A stretch of 64,000 nt of DNA, taken from Rossellomorea aquimaris. Lineage in GTDB: Bacteria; Bacillota; Bacilli; Bacillales; Bacillaceae_B. The position numbers were made by a program, and so were the translations under genes. The notes below the pieces were generated by a model. That model searched no databases. It was not told where the DNA came from and saw only the letters and a program-made list of their open reading frames with translations. Position 1 is the stretch's first letter. Each line of letters opens with the position of its first letter. Below are positions 1 through 6,876 of this stretch, one piece after another. The stretch lies in contig NZ_JAIVAT010000008.1 of NCBI RefSeq assembly GCF_020172085.1, positions 1-64,000 on the forward strand, given 5' to 3'.

Positions 1-36
1 GTTCGTCCTGAGCCAGGATCAAACTCTCCGATAAAA
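1..36 (-). rRNA. 16S ribosomal RNA, 5' end only (runs off the window)
   Basis: Read on the minus strand, the first ~36 bases give the conserved 5' end of bacterial 16S rRNA, including the AGAGTTTGATCCTGGCTCAG stretch. The gene continues to the left of base 1. It is preceded by two sigma-A type promoters and lies directly downstream of the tRNA array. The exact 5' end is approximate. Confidence 0.97.
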
Positions 37-147
37 GTTTGAATAGCTCTTTAAAAATAAATCTAGAATTAACGTTGACGTATTGTCTTGTTTTGTTCAG
101 TTTTCAAGGTTCAATGTGTGAGTGCTTCTTTCGAAGCGACCCTTACT

Positions 148-176
148 ATATTACATGTTTGATAACTTGTTGTCAA
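148..176 (-). promoter_or_regulatory. rrn promoter P2
   Basis: Minus-strand -35 TTGACA (171-176) and -10 TAATAT (148-153) are separated by exactly 17 bp, about 110 bp upstream of the 16S gene. Tandem P1/P2 promoters spaced about 95 bp apart are typical of Bacillus rrn operons. Confidence 0.8.
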
Positions 177-242
177 CAACTTTTTAAAAGAAGTTTTAAT
201 CAAGTTTTCATGTTGTGTTGCTCGTTTGCGGCAACATTTAAT

Positions 243-271
243 ACTTTACCAGTTAACTTCGCAGAAGTCAA
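243..271 (-). promoter_or_regulatory. rrn promoter P1
   Basis: Minus-strand -35 TTGACT (266-271) and -10 TAAAGT (243-248) have a 17 bp spacer. It lies 95 bp upstream of the second rrn promoter. The -35 region and the start of the spacer (GTTGACTTCTGCGAA) are identical to the proximal promoter of the tRNA array near 2875, so the two promoters look related by descent. Confidence 0.7.
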
Positions 272-333
272 CTTCTTTTTGGAACTTTCTCAAAAAAAAG
301 AGATCGTCCTTCCATTCATCTTATAGATAAAAA

Positions 334-408
334 TGGCTCCGCAGGCAAGATTCGAACTTGCGACCGATCGGTTAACAGCCGATAGCTCTACCACTGAGCT
401 ACTGCGGA
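334..408 (-). tRNA. tRNA-Asn(GTT)
   Basis: Last tRNA of the array, immediately upstream of the rrn promoters. The anticodon loop reads GTT; the acceptor stem TCCGCAG pairs with CTGCGGA; the T-loop GTTCGAA is present and CCA is encoded. Confidence 0.95.
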
Positions 409-417
409 ATAATATAA

Positions 418-494
<77 letters not shown>

Positions 495-502
495 ATTAAG
501 AT

Positions 503-576
503 TGGAGCGGGTGAAGGGAATCGAACCCTCATCATCAGCTTGGAAGGCTGAGGTTTTACCACTAAACTACACCCGC
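503..576 (-). tRNA. tRNA-Gly(TCC)
   Basis: Anticodon TCC in the loop CTTCCAA. Acceptor stem GCGGGTG pairs fully, discriminator T, CCA encoded. Confidence 0.95.
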
Positions 577-588
577 ATGAAAATTTTA

Positions 589-659
<71 letters not shown>

Positions 660-661
660 GT

Positions 662-736
662 TGGCTGGGCTAGCTGGATTCGAACCAACGCATGTCGCAG
701 TCAAAGTGCGATGCCTTACCGCTTGGCTATAGCCCA
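662..736 (-). tRNA. tRNA-Gln(TTG)
   Basis: Anticodon TTG. Acceptor stem TGGGCTA pairs with TAGCCCA, discriminator G, CCA encoded. Only 2 bp separate it from tRNA-Cys. Confidence 0.95.
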
Positions 737-744
737 ATATAAAG

Positions 745-818
745 GGCGACTGATGGGAATCGAACCCACGAATGCCTGAACCACAATCAGGTGCGTTAAC
801 CACTTCGCCACAATCGCC
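745..818 (-). tRNA. tRNA-His(GTG)
   Basis: Anticodon GTG. The 5' end encodes the extra G-1 opposite discriminator C73, the histidine identity pair. CCA is not encoded. Confidence 0.93.
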
Positions 819-834
819 ATGATTGAAATTTTTT

Positions 835-908
835 TGGCAGGGGTAGTAGGAATCGAACCCACACCAAAGGTTTTGGAGACCTTCGTTCTACCGTTAAACT
901 ATACCCCT
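835..908 (-). tRNA. tRNA-Trp(CCA)
   Basis: Anticodon CCA. Acceptor stem AGGGGTA pairs with TACCCCT, discriminator G, 3' CCA encoded. Confidence 0.95.
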
Positions 909-933
909 ATATAATAGAGAGTTTCATCAAAAA

Positions 934-1017
934 TGGTGGAGGGGGGCAGATTCGAACTGCCGAACCCGAAGGAGCGGATTTACAGTCCGCCGCGTTTAGC
1001 CACTTCGCTACCCCTCC
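934..1017 (-). tRNA. tRNA-Tyr(GTA)
   Basis: Anticodon GTA with the long variable arm of bacterial tRNA-Tyr (84 nt). Acceptor stem GGAGGGG, discriminator A, CCA encoded. Confidence 0.95.
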
Positions 1018-1053
1018 AAATAAAATAAATACTTAAAGGTTCTTAAGTATAAA

Positions 1054-1129
1054 TGGTGGCTCAGGACGGAATCGAACCGCCGACACATGGATTTTCAGTC
1101 CATTGCTCTACCAACTGAGCTACTGAGCC
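1054..1129 (-). tRNA. tRNA-Phe(GAA)
   Basis: Anticodon GAA. Acceptor stem GGCTCAG, discriminator A, CCA encoded. Confidence 0.95.
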
Positions 1130-1174
1130 ATATCATATATAGAAGATTTAATTATCAAAGAAACATTTTTAAAA

Positions 1175-1251
1175 TGGCGGTCCGGACGGGACTCGAACCC
1201 GCGACCTCCTGCGTGACAGGCAGGCATTCTAACCAACTGAACTACCGGACC
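1175..1251 (-). tRNA. tRNA-Asp(GTC)
   Basis: Anticodon GTC. Acceptor stem GGTCCGG, discriminator G, CCA encoded. Confidence 0.95.
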
Positions 1252-1330
1252 AGAGTTTTTTGACGACAGTCAAAATAACTATCCATGCGTGACTCATCAA
1301 GGAATATCCCATCTTTAGTCAAAAATGGTA

Positions 1331-1404
<74 letters not shown>

Positions 1405-1429
1405 ACGATAAAATATTCAAAAGTAAAAA

Positions 1430-1522
1430 TGGAGGAGGAAGGGGGATTCGAACCCCCGCGGGCTGTTACACCCCTGTCGGTTTTCAAGACCGATCCCTTC
1501 AGCCGGACTTGGGTATTCCTCC
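1430..1522 (-). tRNA. tRNA-Ser(TGA)
   Basis: Anticodon TGA with a long class II variable arm (93 nt). The acceptor stem GGAGGAA pairs with TTCCTCC, then a T at position 73 and an encoded CCA. Confidence 0.95.
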
Positions 1523-1529
1523 GTATAAA

Positions 1530-1603
1530 TGGACCCTGTAGGACTCGAACCTACGACCGGACGGTTATGAGCCGTCTGCTCTAACCAACTGAGCTAAGGG
1601 TCC
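1530..1603 (-). tRNA. tRNA-Ile2(CAT; lysidine type)
   Basis: Anticodon CAT, but the body (GGACCCT acceptor, ACGGCTCATAACCGT anticodon arm) matches Bacillus tRNA-Ile2, whose C34 is converted to lysidine by TilS so that it reads AUA. It lacks the initiator features and differs from the elongator Met tRNA next to it. CCA is not encoded. Confidence 0.85.
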
Positions 1604-1632
1604 TTATCAATCGTTCGTTATGTATGGAATAA

Positions 1633-1706
1633 TAGCGGCGGAGGGGATCGAACCCCCGACCTCACGGGTATGAACCGTACGCTCTAGCCAGCTGAGCTAC
1701 ACCGCC
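1633..1706 (-). tRNA. elongator tRNA-Met(CAT)
   Basis: Anticodon CAT with the GGTTCATACC loop context of elongator Met. Acceptor stem GGCGGTG pairs with CGCCGCT using G:U pairs; discriminator A; CCA not encoded. Confidence 0.9.
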
Positions 1707-1774
1707 ACGAATCTACTAGCTATTAGCCTTATCAATAAAACCAATGAAGTTTATTTTACTGTCGTAAAAAAACT

Positions 1775-1850
1775 TGGTGGAGCCTAGCGGGATCGAACCG
1801 CTGACCTCCTGCGTGCAAAGCAGGCGCTCTCCCAGCTGAGCTAAGGCCCC
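1775..1850 (-). tRNA. tRNA-Ala(TGC)
   Basis: Anticodon TGC. The acceptor stem contains the G3:U70 wobble pair that is the alanine identity element. Discriminator A, CCA encoded. Confidence 0.95.
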
Positions 1851-1858
1851 ATATGAAG

Positions 1859-1935
1859 TGGTCGGGAAGACAGGATTCGAACCTGCGACCCCTTGGTCCC
1901 AAACCAAGTGCTCTACCAAGCTGAGCTACTTCCCG
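1859..1935 (-). tRNA. tRNA-Pro(TGG)
   Basis: Anticodon TGG in the loop TTTGGGA. Acceptor stem CGGGAAG, discriminator A, CCA encoded. Confidence 0.95.
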
Positions 1936-1940
1936 ATATA

Positions 1941-2017
1941 TGGCGCGCCCGAGAGGAGTCGAACCCCTAACCTTTTGATCCGTAGTCAAACGCTCTATCC
2001 AATTGAGCTACGGGCGC
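1941..2017 (-). tRNA. tRNA-Arg(ACG)
   Basis: Anticodon ACG (A34 is normally deaminated to inosine). Acceptor stem GCGCCCG, discriminator G, CCA encoded. Confidence 0.95.
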
Positions 2018-2108
2018 AAAATGCAATAGTTTTTTCAATGAGTAACGTAAGGTAAGATATTTTGCTAAAGCATATTAATGAAGATTATTTCGCTTCCGCA
2101 AAAAATCC

Positions 2109-2197
2109 TGGTGCCGAGGACCGGAATCGAACCGGTACGGTAGTCACCTACCGCAGGATTTTAAGTCCTGTGCGTCTGCCAGTTCCGCCACCCCGGC
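2109..2197 (-). tRNA. tRNA-Leu(TAA)
   Basis: Anticodon TAA, long class II variable arm (89 nt). Acceptor stem GCCGGGG/CCTCGGC, discriminator A, CCA encoded. Confidence 0.95.
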
Positions 2198-2204
2198 AAG
2201 TCTT

Positions 2205-2279
2205 TGGAGCGGAAGACGGGATTCGAACCCGCGACCCCCACCTTGGCAAGGTGGTGTTCTACCACTGAACTACTTCCGC
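2205..2279 (-). tRNA. tRNA-Gly(GCC)
   Basis: Anticodon GCC. Acceptor stem GCGGAAG pairs fully, discriminator T, CCA encoded. Confidence 0.95.
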
Positions 2280-2286
2280 GAATAAA

Positions 2287-2371
2287 TGGTGCGGGTGAAG
2301 GGACTTGAACCCCCACGCCTCGCGGCGCCAGATCCTAAGTCTGGTGCGTCTGCCAATTCCGCCACACCCGC
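2287..2371 (-). tRNA. tRNA-Leu(TAG)
   Basis: Anticodon TAG in the loop CTTAGGA, long class II variable arm (85 nt). Acceptor stem GCGGGTG, discriminator A, CCA encoded. Confidence 0.95.
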
Positions 2372-2437
2372 ATATATTTTCGTTTGTCCACATTGGTGAA
2401 AAACTTAGGTAAGATATTTTGCTGACGCAAAAATCTT

Positions 2438-2513
2438 TGGTGAGCCATGAAGGACTCGAACCTTCGACCCTCTGATTAAAAGTCAGATGCTCTACCAACT
2501 GAGCTAATGGCTC
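2438..2513 (-). tRNA. tRNA-Lys(TTT)
   Basis: Anticodon TTT. Acceptor stem GAGCCAT, discriminator A, CCA encoded. Confidence 0.95.
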
Positions 2514-2524
2514 AAAAAACCAAA

Positions 2525-2600
<76 letters not shown>

Positions 2601-2625
2601 ATAATGAATTTTTTGAAAATAAAAA

Positions 2626-2701
2626 TGGTGGAGGATGACGGGATCGAACCGCCGACCCTCTGCTTGTAAGGCAGATGCTCTCCCAGCTGAGCTAATCCTC
2701 C
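2626..2701 (-). tRNA. tRNA-Val(TAC)
   Basis: Anticodon TAC in the loop CTTACAA. Acceptor stem GGAGGAT, discriminator A, CCA encoded. Confidence 0.95.
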
Positions 2702-2741
2702 ACAATATAATGGTAAGTTATTTTACTTTCGCAAAAAACTT

Positions 2742-2816
2742 TGGTGACCCATACGGGATTCGAACCCGTGTTACCGCCGTGAAAGGGCGGTGTCTTAACC
2801 GCTTGACCAATGGGCC
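2742..2816 (-). tRNA. tRNA-Glu(TTC)
   Basis: First tRNA of the array. Anticodon TTC in the loop CTTTCAC. Acceptor stem GGCCCAT pairs with ATGGGTC, discriminator A, CCA encoded. Confidence 0.95.
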
Positions 2817-2851
2817 ATTTTTTGTGAACATCCCGCTTAAGGACAAGTATT

Positions 2852-2880
2852 ACTATATCATCCGATTTCGCAGAAGTCAA
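2852..2880 (-). promoter_or_regulatory. tRNA array promoter, proximal
   Basis: Minus-strand -35 TTGACT (2875-2880) and -10 TATAGT (2852-2857) with a 17 bp spacer, 36 bp upstream of tRNA-Glu. The GTTGACTTCTGCGAA segment is the same as in rrn promoter P1 of this window. Confidence 0.75.
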
Positions 2881-2947
2881 CTTCTGTTTTATAAAAAAGA
2901 ATGATTTTTTTCGTGCTTATCAAATCCATTTTTGTAAGCCGAAGAAG

Positions 2948-2977
2948 ATTATACCACATTTTCAAAGCACTAATCAA
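2948..2977 (-). promoter_or_regulatory. tRNA array promoter, distal (extended -10)
   Basis: Minus-strand -35 TTGATT (2972-2977), 18 bp spacer, and -10 TATAAT (2948-2953) preceded by TGG, which makes an extended -10. It lies about 96 bp upstream of the proximal promoter, reproducing the rrn-like tandem arrangement. The rest of 2817-3169 shows no gene and no 5S rRNA. Confidence 0.65.
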
Positions 2978-3169
2978 TAGGAAAATAATAAATATCTAAT
3001 TTAACTTAGGTCGAATTCATTGAGCTCAAACAAACAACCGGTGGATAAACAATCAACCTCATGATACATAGACAGCTAACAAGACTTCTTAACGTATGCA
3101 AGCTTGTTTACACATTATCCATAAGCGGTGAATACGATAATAGTAGTTTATGAATGAGGTGATGGAACC

Positions 3170-5215
3170 ATGGAGCTTCCAACGATTTTGTGCGGCCCAA
3201 TTGTTCGCCGGGTGGACCCTGCACAAGTTTTTTTCTGGATTGCATTAAGCAAACCATATGATATGAAAGCACAGTTGTTTATGATAGAACGTGATGTGAA
3301 TTCGCGAGTTACAGCCTATACAAACATAGCCTGTAAGACAGAGACGAGAACGATTCAAGCTGGAAGGAACCTATTTATAAGTATGATCAATGTTTCTCCA
3401 CATAGCGGACTCTTTCCTACAGATCAATTACTTGGTTACAATATATTTTTTGAAAGTGGTAATGAATCACTGGACCTCGATAGCTTTGACTTACTTTCTC
3501 CTGCTCATCCACACTCGATTGTCTACGAAAATCTCGCCTACCCCACCTTTATGATCAATAAAGAGAATCCTTCGAATATTCTCTACGGTTCATGTCGAAA
3601 ACTTCACGGCTTGGGATTCGATACAATGTCAGAGGCAGATAAGATCATCTCTTCATCCGCCACCAAAACCGATAGACCTTCCTCTCTATTTTTAATGGGA
3701 GATCAAATCTATGCCGATGATGTAGCAGATCCCGTATTCAAGATCATCACAAGGCTTGGTCAAGAGCTAATGGGGCAAGAGGAAGACCTGGCCTCAGCTG
3801 AACCCCGATTGAAAGAAGATCTTTTTAAGAAGGGGCTTCAACAAATCAATGGCCGGCAATATATTTCTGAACACTTCTGCAAATTCACTTCCAGAAATGC
3901 GGCCAATCATCTGTTAAGGTTTGGTGATTATGCAGCCATGTACCTGTTATCCTGGAGTCCCTCATTATGGGAGCACGCCCATGAAGAAGGCCTGTTCAAA
4001 ACCTTTCAAGAAGCATTGGATCAGGATGAAATCTATTTTGCATTCAAGAATGAATATTCCAATGAGCATAAAAAAGAAAGAAAACAACTTCAGGACCGGT
4101 ACCAAAAGCAGATGAAAGACCTGGCTAATGTAGTGGAAGCAATATACTCTGTTAGAAGATTATTAGCGAACACACCGACCTATATGATATTTGATGATCA
4201 CGATATTACTGATGATTGGAACCTGACACAGGAGTGGAAGGCAGGGGTTTGGAATGCACCATTAGGGAGACATGTCATCAGTAACGGTTTGTCATCCTAT
4301 TGGCTTTTCCAAGGCTGGGGTAATGAACCTGATACGTATACCCATTTCGGCCAAATGATGCAAACCTATTTTGACTCCCTTCACCTTGGGGCACTCCCTC
4401 ACAAGAATTGGGTCCATTCCCTATGGAACTATGATTCTTGGCAATTTACCGCCCCCACTGCACCACAAGCCGTTTTTCTTGATACTAGAACACAGCGGGA
4501 TTATGCCAATAAACCAAAACCGGTAAAGGTTGGGATGCGCATAGATGAGGGGCAACATGGACCAAACCTACTTAATTCAGAAGGGTGGAACACGGTAGGG
4601 GCCAAGCTGAAAGAATCCGGGTGGAATTCAGGTGACCCCCTGATCCTTGTATCTCCCTCCCCCCTTTATGGAATTGGTTTAATAGAGAACTTTCTGCAGA
4701 CCTACATGCTTCCTTTAAGTACACTTGGGTTTCCTGTGCAAAGCAACTTTGATCTAGAAGCTTGGAAGTACAACGGAATGGGCTTCAACGCATTCCTTCA
4801 ACATGTATCTCTTTGGAATCCAAGCGAATGTATGATTTTATCCGGTGATGTTCATTCAGCTTCATCGGTTCAATCTGATATTTCCTTTCCAGATGGCCGC
4901 AGCTTGAAAATCCATCAGTTTACAAGCAGTCCGATAAAGAATATGAGTTACTCGGGATTTTCCGGAGCCCTTATAAAATTCATGGTGAGCCTGAATGCCA
5001 GAGATAGGACCAATCGCACGCTCTACCGCTACTGTAATCAAGAGTTTGACCTTGTGCAAGCAGAACATGAAAACAGCGTATCCCCCGATTATATATGGAA
5101 GGAAAGCATTCGTTATCAGCCTATAAAGGGTTCTGCCCTCATTGAAACGGAGAATAATATTGGCTTGTTGACTTATTCAGATGGACGTCCAGAATCCAAG
5201 GTCATCATGCCATAA
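3170..5215 (+). CDS. PhoD-like metallophosphatase (alkaline phosphatase D family)
   Basis: A 681-residue protein with the metal-binding motifs of PhoD-type phosphodiesterase/phosphatases: GSCRKLH (~150), MGDQIYADD (~176-184), FDDHDITDDW (~341-350) and SGDVHS (~558-563). These Asp/His clusters normally hold the active-site metals. No signal peptide or membrane segment is visible, so unlike secreted PhoD it is probably cytoplasmic; its natural substrate cannot be read from the sequence. The ATG at 3170 follows a GAGGTGAT ribosome site. It stands alone, with a hairpin after its stop codon. Confidence 0.88.
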   Translation: MELPTILCGPIVRRVDPAQVFFWIALSKPYDMKAQLFMIERDVNSRVTAYTNIACKTETRTIQAGRNLFISMINVSPHSGLFPTDQLLGYNIFFESGNESLDLDSFDLLSPAHPHSIVYENLAYPTFMINKENPSNILYGSCRKLHGLGFDTMSEADKIISSSATKTDRPSSLFLMGDQIYADDVADPVFKIITRLGQELMGQEEDLASAEPRLKEDLFKKGLQQINGRQYISEHFCKFTSRNAANHLLRFGDYAAMYLLSWSPSLWEHAHEEGLFKTFQEALDQDEIYFAFKNEYSNEHKKERKQLQDRYQKQMKDLANVVEAIYSVRRLLANTPTYMIFDDHDITDDWNLTQEWKAGVWNAPLGRHVISNGLSSYWLFQGWGNEPDTYTHFGQMMQTYFDSLHLGALPHKNWVHSLWNYDSWQFTAPTAPQAVFLDTRTQRDYANKPKPVKVGMRIDEGQHGPNLLNSEGWNTVGAKLKESGWNSGDPLILVSPSPLYGIGLIENFLQTYMLPLSTLGFPVQSNFDLEAWKYNGMGFNAFLQHVSLWNPSECMILSGDVHSASSVQSDISFPDGRSLKIHQFTSSPIKNMSYSGFSGALIKFMVSLNARDRTNRTLYRYCNQEFDLVQAEHENSVSPDYIWKESIRYQPIKGSALIETENNIGLLTYSDGRPESKVIMP

Positions 5216-5252
5216 CATCGGGATTCACATCAGAAAAAGGTGTCAAAAAAAA

Positions 5253-5290
5253 CTGACAATCTCATAAAAACAGATTGTCAGCTTCTTTCA
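5253..5290. terminator. Rho-independent terminator after the PhoD-like gene
   Basis: The 10 bp stem CTGACAATCT/AGATTGTCAG (5253-5262 and 5272-5281) is flanked by an A-run on the left and a T-rich tail on the right. It could also terminate the small minus-strand gene to its right. Confidence 0.75.
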
Positions 5291-5328
5291 TACCTTAAAC
5301 CAGAACAGGTCTCCTATACCTAATTTCC

Positions 5329-5496
5329 CTAATAAAACAAATTATTTAATTTCATCTCATGATAAGATATTTTTTCTTGCAACTTCTTTTGAAGCCGGCA
5401 GTCTAAACAATCTTGCAGTAAAACACGGTTATAATGAATTCTCAAAGAATGCCATTTTCGTTTTATTTTTGGCAAAATTCCTAATATCTTCATCAT
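5329..5496 (-). CDS. Small basic protein of unknown function (~55 aa)
   Basis: An ATG-ATG pair (5496/5493) follows a GGAGGAG ribosome site at 5500-5506, which argues that this short reading frame is real and that the longer in-frame start at 5514 is not used. The product is basic at its N-terminus (LPKIKRKWHSLR), carries a DCLDC motif in the middle and has an amphipathic helical tail. It resembles the many short conserved Bacillus proteins without known function. I do not recognise the family. Confidence 0.55.
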   Translation of the reverse strand: MMKILGILPKIKRKWHSLRIHYNRVLLQDCLDCRLQKKLQEKISYHEMKLNNLFY

Positions 5497-5892
5497 TCTC
5501 TCCTCCACGTTCATAAGTCACCGGAGTCCATTTCGAAAACTGGCAAGCATCGTCCATTAGACATTAGCCCCTATAGTTTTGCGTCACCATTTTTCAATGG
5601 GTTTGCCCTTATCGTTCGAATTATGAAAGATTCTTTTTACAACACATGTAACTATAAACCATCTTTTTACACATGCCATTTATACTATATTCCGAATCGT
5701 ACCATACTTTTGAAATTTACGTTCCATATATTCCTAAAAGAATACAAGAAGATTTCATCCCAGGCGGTTAGACTTTCTTTAGGTTCACCTTCTTCTCTTT
5801 AAAAGGAGTTTTTATCCTCTCCCCCATCTAGGGAAGGAATGTCTGAATCCCCCTCATCATAGAATTATTGTAAATGAAGGGAGCTGGTCTCA
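5497..5892. other. Intergenic region, no gene seen
   Basis: About 400 bp without a credible reading frame. It is A/T-rich and presumably carries the divergent promoters of the small minus-strand gene and of the DUF948 gene. I could not pick out a convincing -35/-10 pair. Confidence 0.4.
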
Positions 5893-6255
5893 ATGCTTGA
5901 ATGGAGTGCTGCCATTGCAGCTGTTGCATTTACCATTCTTGTCGTTTATTTGATTTTGACGTTACGTAGAGTCATGAACACCTTGGACGAGACGAAAAAG
6001 ACACTTGCTGACACGAGAAGTGCCGTTAATGGCATTACAGAGGAAGCAGAAGAACTGATTCATACCGCTAACCAAATTTCTGTTGATGTCAAAGGGAAAA
6101 TGAAAGCCGTTGATCCATTGGTCGAATCCGCACATGATGTCGGGGACATGATCCAAAGTGTGACAAGCTCCGTGAAAAGGGCCGCTTCGCAAAATCGCAC
6201 CCCAAAAACCATTCATACTCAGGAAAGCAAGCCGGTGCAAATTAAATTAAAGTAA
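5893..6255 (+). CDS. DUF948-family membrane-anchored protein
   Basis: A 120-residue protein with one N-terminal membrane helix (residues ~5-25) followed by a long helical region rich in Thr, Glu and Asp (ETKKTLADTRSAVNGI, then TEEAEELIHTANQISV). This layout is typical of DUF948 proteins such as the general-stress protein YtxG of B. subtilis. The C-terminus is basic and Gln/Lys-rich. The ATG follows a GAAGGGAG ribosome site and a terminator lies directly after the stop. The molecular role of the family is not established. Confidence 0.8.
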   Translation: MLEWSAAIAAVAFTILVVYLILTLRRVMNTLDETKKTLADTRSAVNGITEEAEELIHTANQISVDVKGKMKAVDPLVESAHDVGDMIQSVTSSVKRAASQNRTPKTIHTQESKPVQIKLK

Positions 6256-6260
6256 TAAAA

Positions 6261-6290
6261 AGAGGCCTCGATGAAGAGGCCTCTTTTCTC
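6261..6290 (+). terminator. Rho-independent terminator after the DUF948 gene
   Basis: Stem AGAGGCCTC/GAGGCCTCT (6261-6269 and 6276-6284) followed by a T-run. Confidence 0.9.
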
Positions 6291-6301
6291 TTAGTCTATG
6301 C

Positions 6302-6625
6302 TCAAGCCAGTCCTGCCCTGCTTCCTACGACCTCCCATAGCCAATAACCATGCATCAGACAAATAAAGCTATAGGATATTGCTGCTGTAATGGACACAAG
6401 TAGTAGAGCTTTTGATAATCGTTTATCTGGGTTGAGGTGATAAAGAAGGATGAGCAGGAAAACAGATAAAGCTCCCTTGAAGAGTAGAAACAGCCATGGA
6501 TTAGTGTGATAGAGGGTATTCATAAGAGGATTTGTTTCCGTTATATGTCCGTAATGTAATCCATACATCGTTAGGAAAGCGTCTAAGAGGTTAAGGAGTA
6601 AGATATACAGCAGCAGATACCTCAT
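6302..6625 (-). CDS. DUF5658-type small membrane protein
   Basis: A 107-residue protein with three hydrophobic segments (residues ~2-20, ~43-63 and ~71-92). The first carries the NLLDAFLT signature followed by ETNPLM, the pattern of DUF5658 proteins. It starts at an ATG behind AGGAGAATT. Function unknown. A perfect palindrome lies about 110-125 bp upstream (6734-6751). Confidence 0.75.
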   Translation of the reverse strand: MRYLLLYILLLNLLDAFLTMYGLHYGHITETNPLMNTLYHTNPWLFLLFKGALSVFLLILLYHLNPDKRLSKALLLVSITAAISYSFICLMHGYWLWEVVGSRAGLA

Positions 6626-6733
6626 TTAGTGAATTCTCCTATTCATTATTTATGTTAGATTTTATCTAATAGTTCGCAATATTCATTATAGCATTATATC
6701 AAGTTCTTAATAAAGAATATTCCTTTCAAAATT

Positions 6734-6751
6734 TAAACAAACGTTTGTTTA
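6734..6751. promoter_or_regulatory. 18-bp perfect palindrome, candidate TetR-type operator
   Basis: TAAACAAACGTTTGTTTA is perfectly self-complementary. A second, shorter copy (CAAACGTTTG) lies at 6793-6802. Palindromes of this form are bound by TetR- or LacI-family repressors. No repressor gene is adjacent. The sites lie upstream of the DUF5658 gene and beyond the amylopullulanase terminator. Confidence 0.45.
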
Positions 6752-6813
6752 GCTCTATGAACATTAGTATTTTTAAGGATGGTGCTATTATTCAAACGTT
6801 TGTTTAAAAATCC

Positions 6814-6850
6814 ACAAAAAAAATCTCAACCCTACGAATAAGGTTGAGAT
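6814..6850 (-). terminator. Terminator of the amylopullulanase gene
   Basis: Stem ATCTCAACC/GGTTGAGAT (6823-6831 and 6842-6850), followed on the minus strand by a T-run (6815-6822). Confidence 0.9.
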
Positions 6851-6876
6851 GATGGATCAAAAGTCACATGATCCTA

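Noticed and set aside
39-326. 95-aa plus-strand ORF in the rrn leader
   Set aside because: It lies antisense to the 16S 5' end and the tandem rrn promoters, with no ribosome site.
1430-1522. U73 discriminator of tRNA-Ser as an oddity
   Set aside because: I believe similar serine tRNAs occur in Bacillus, and the fold and encoded CCA are normal.
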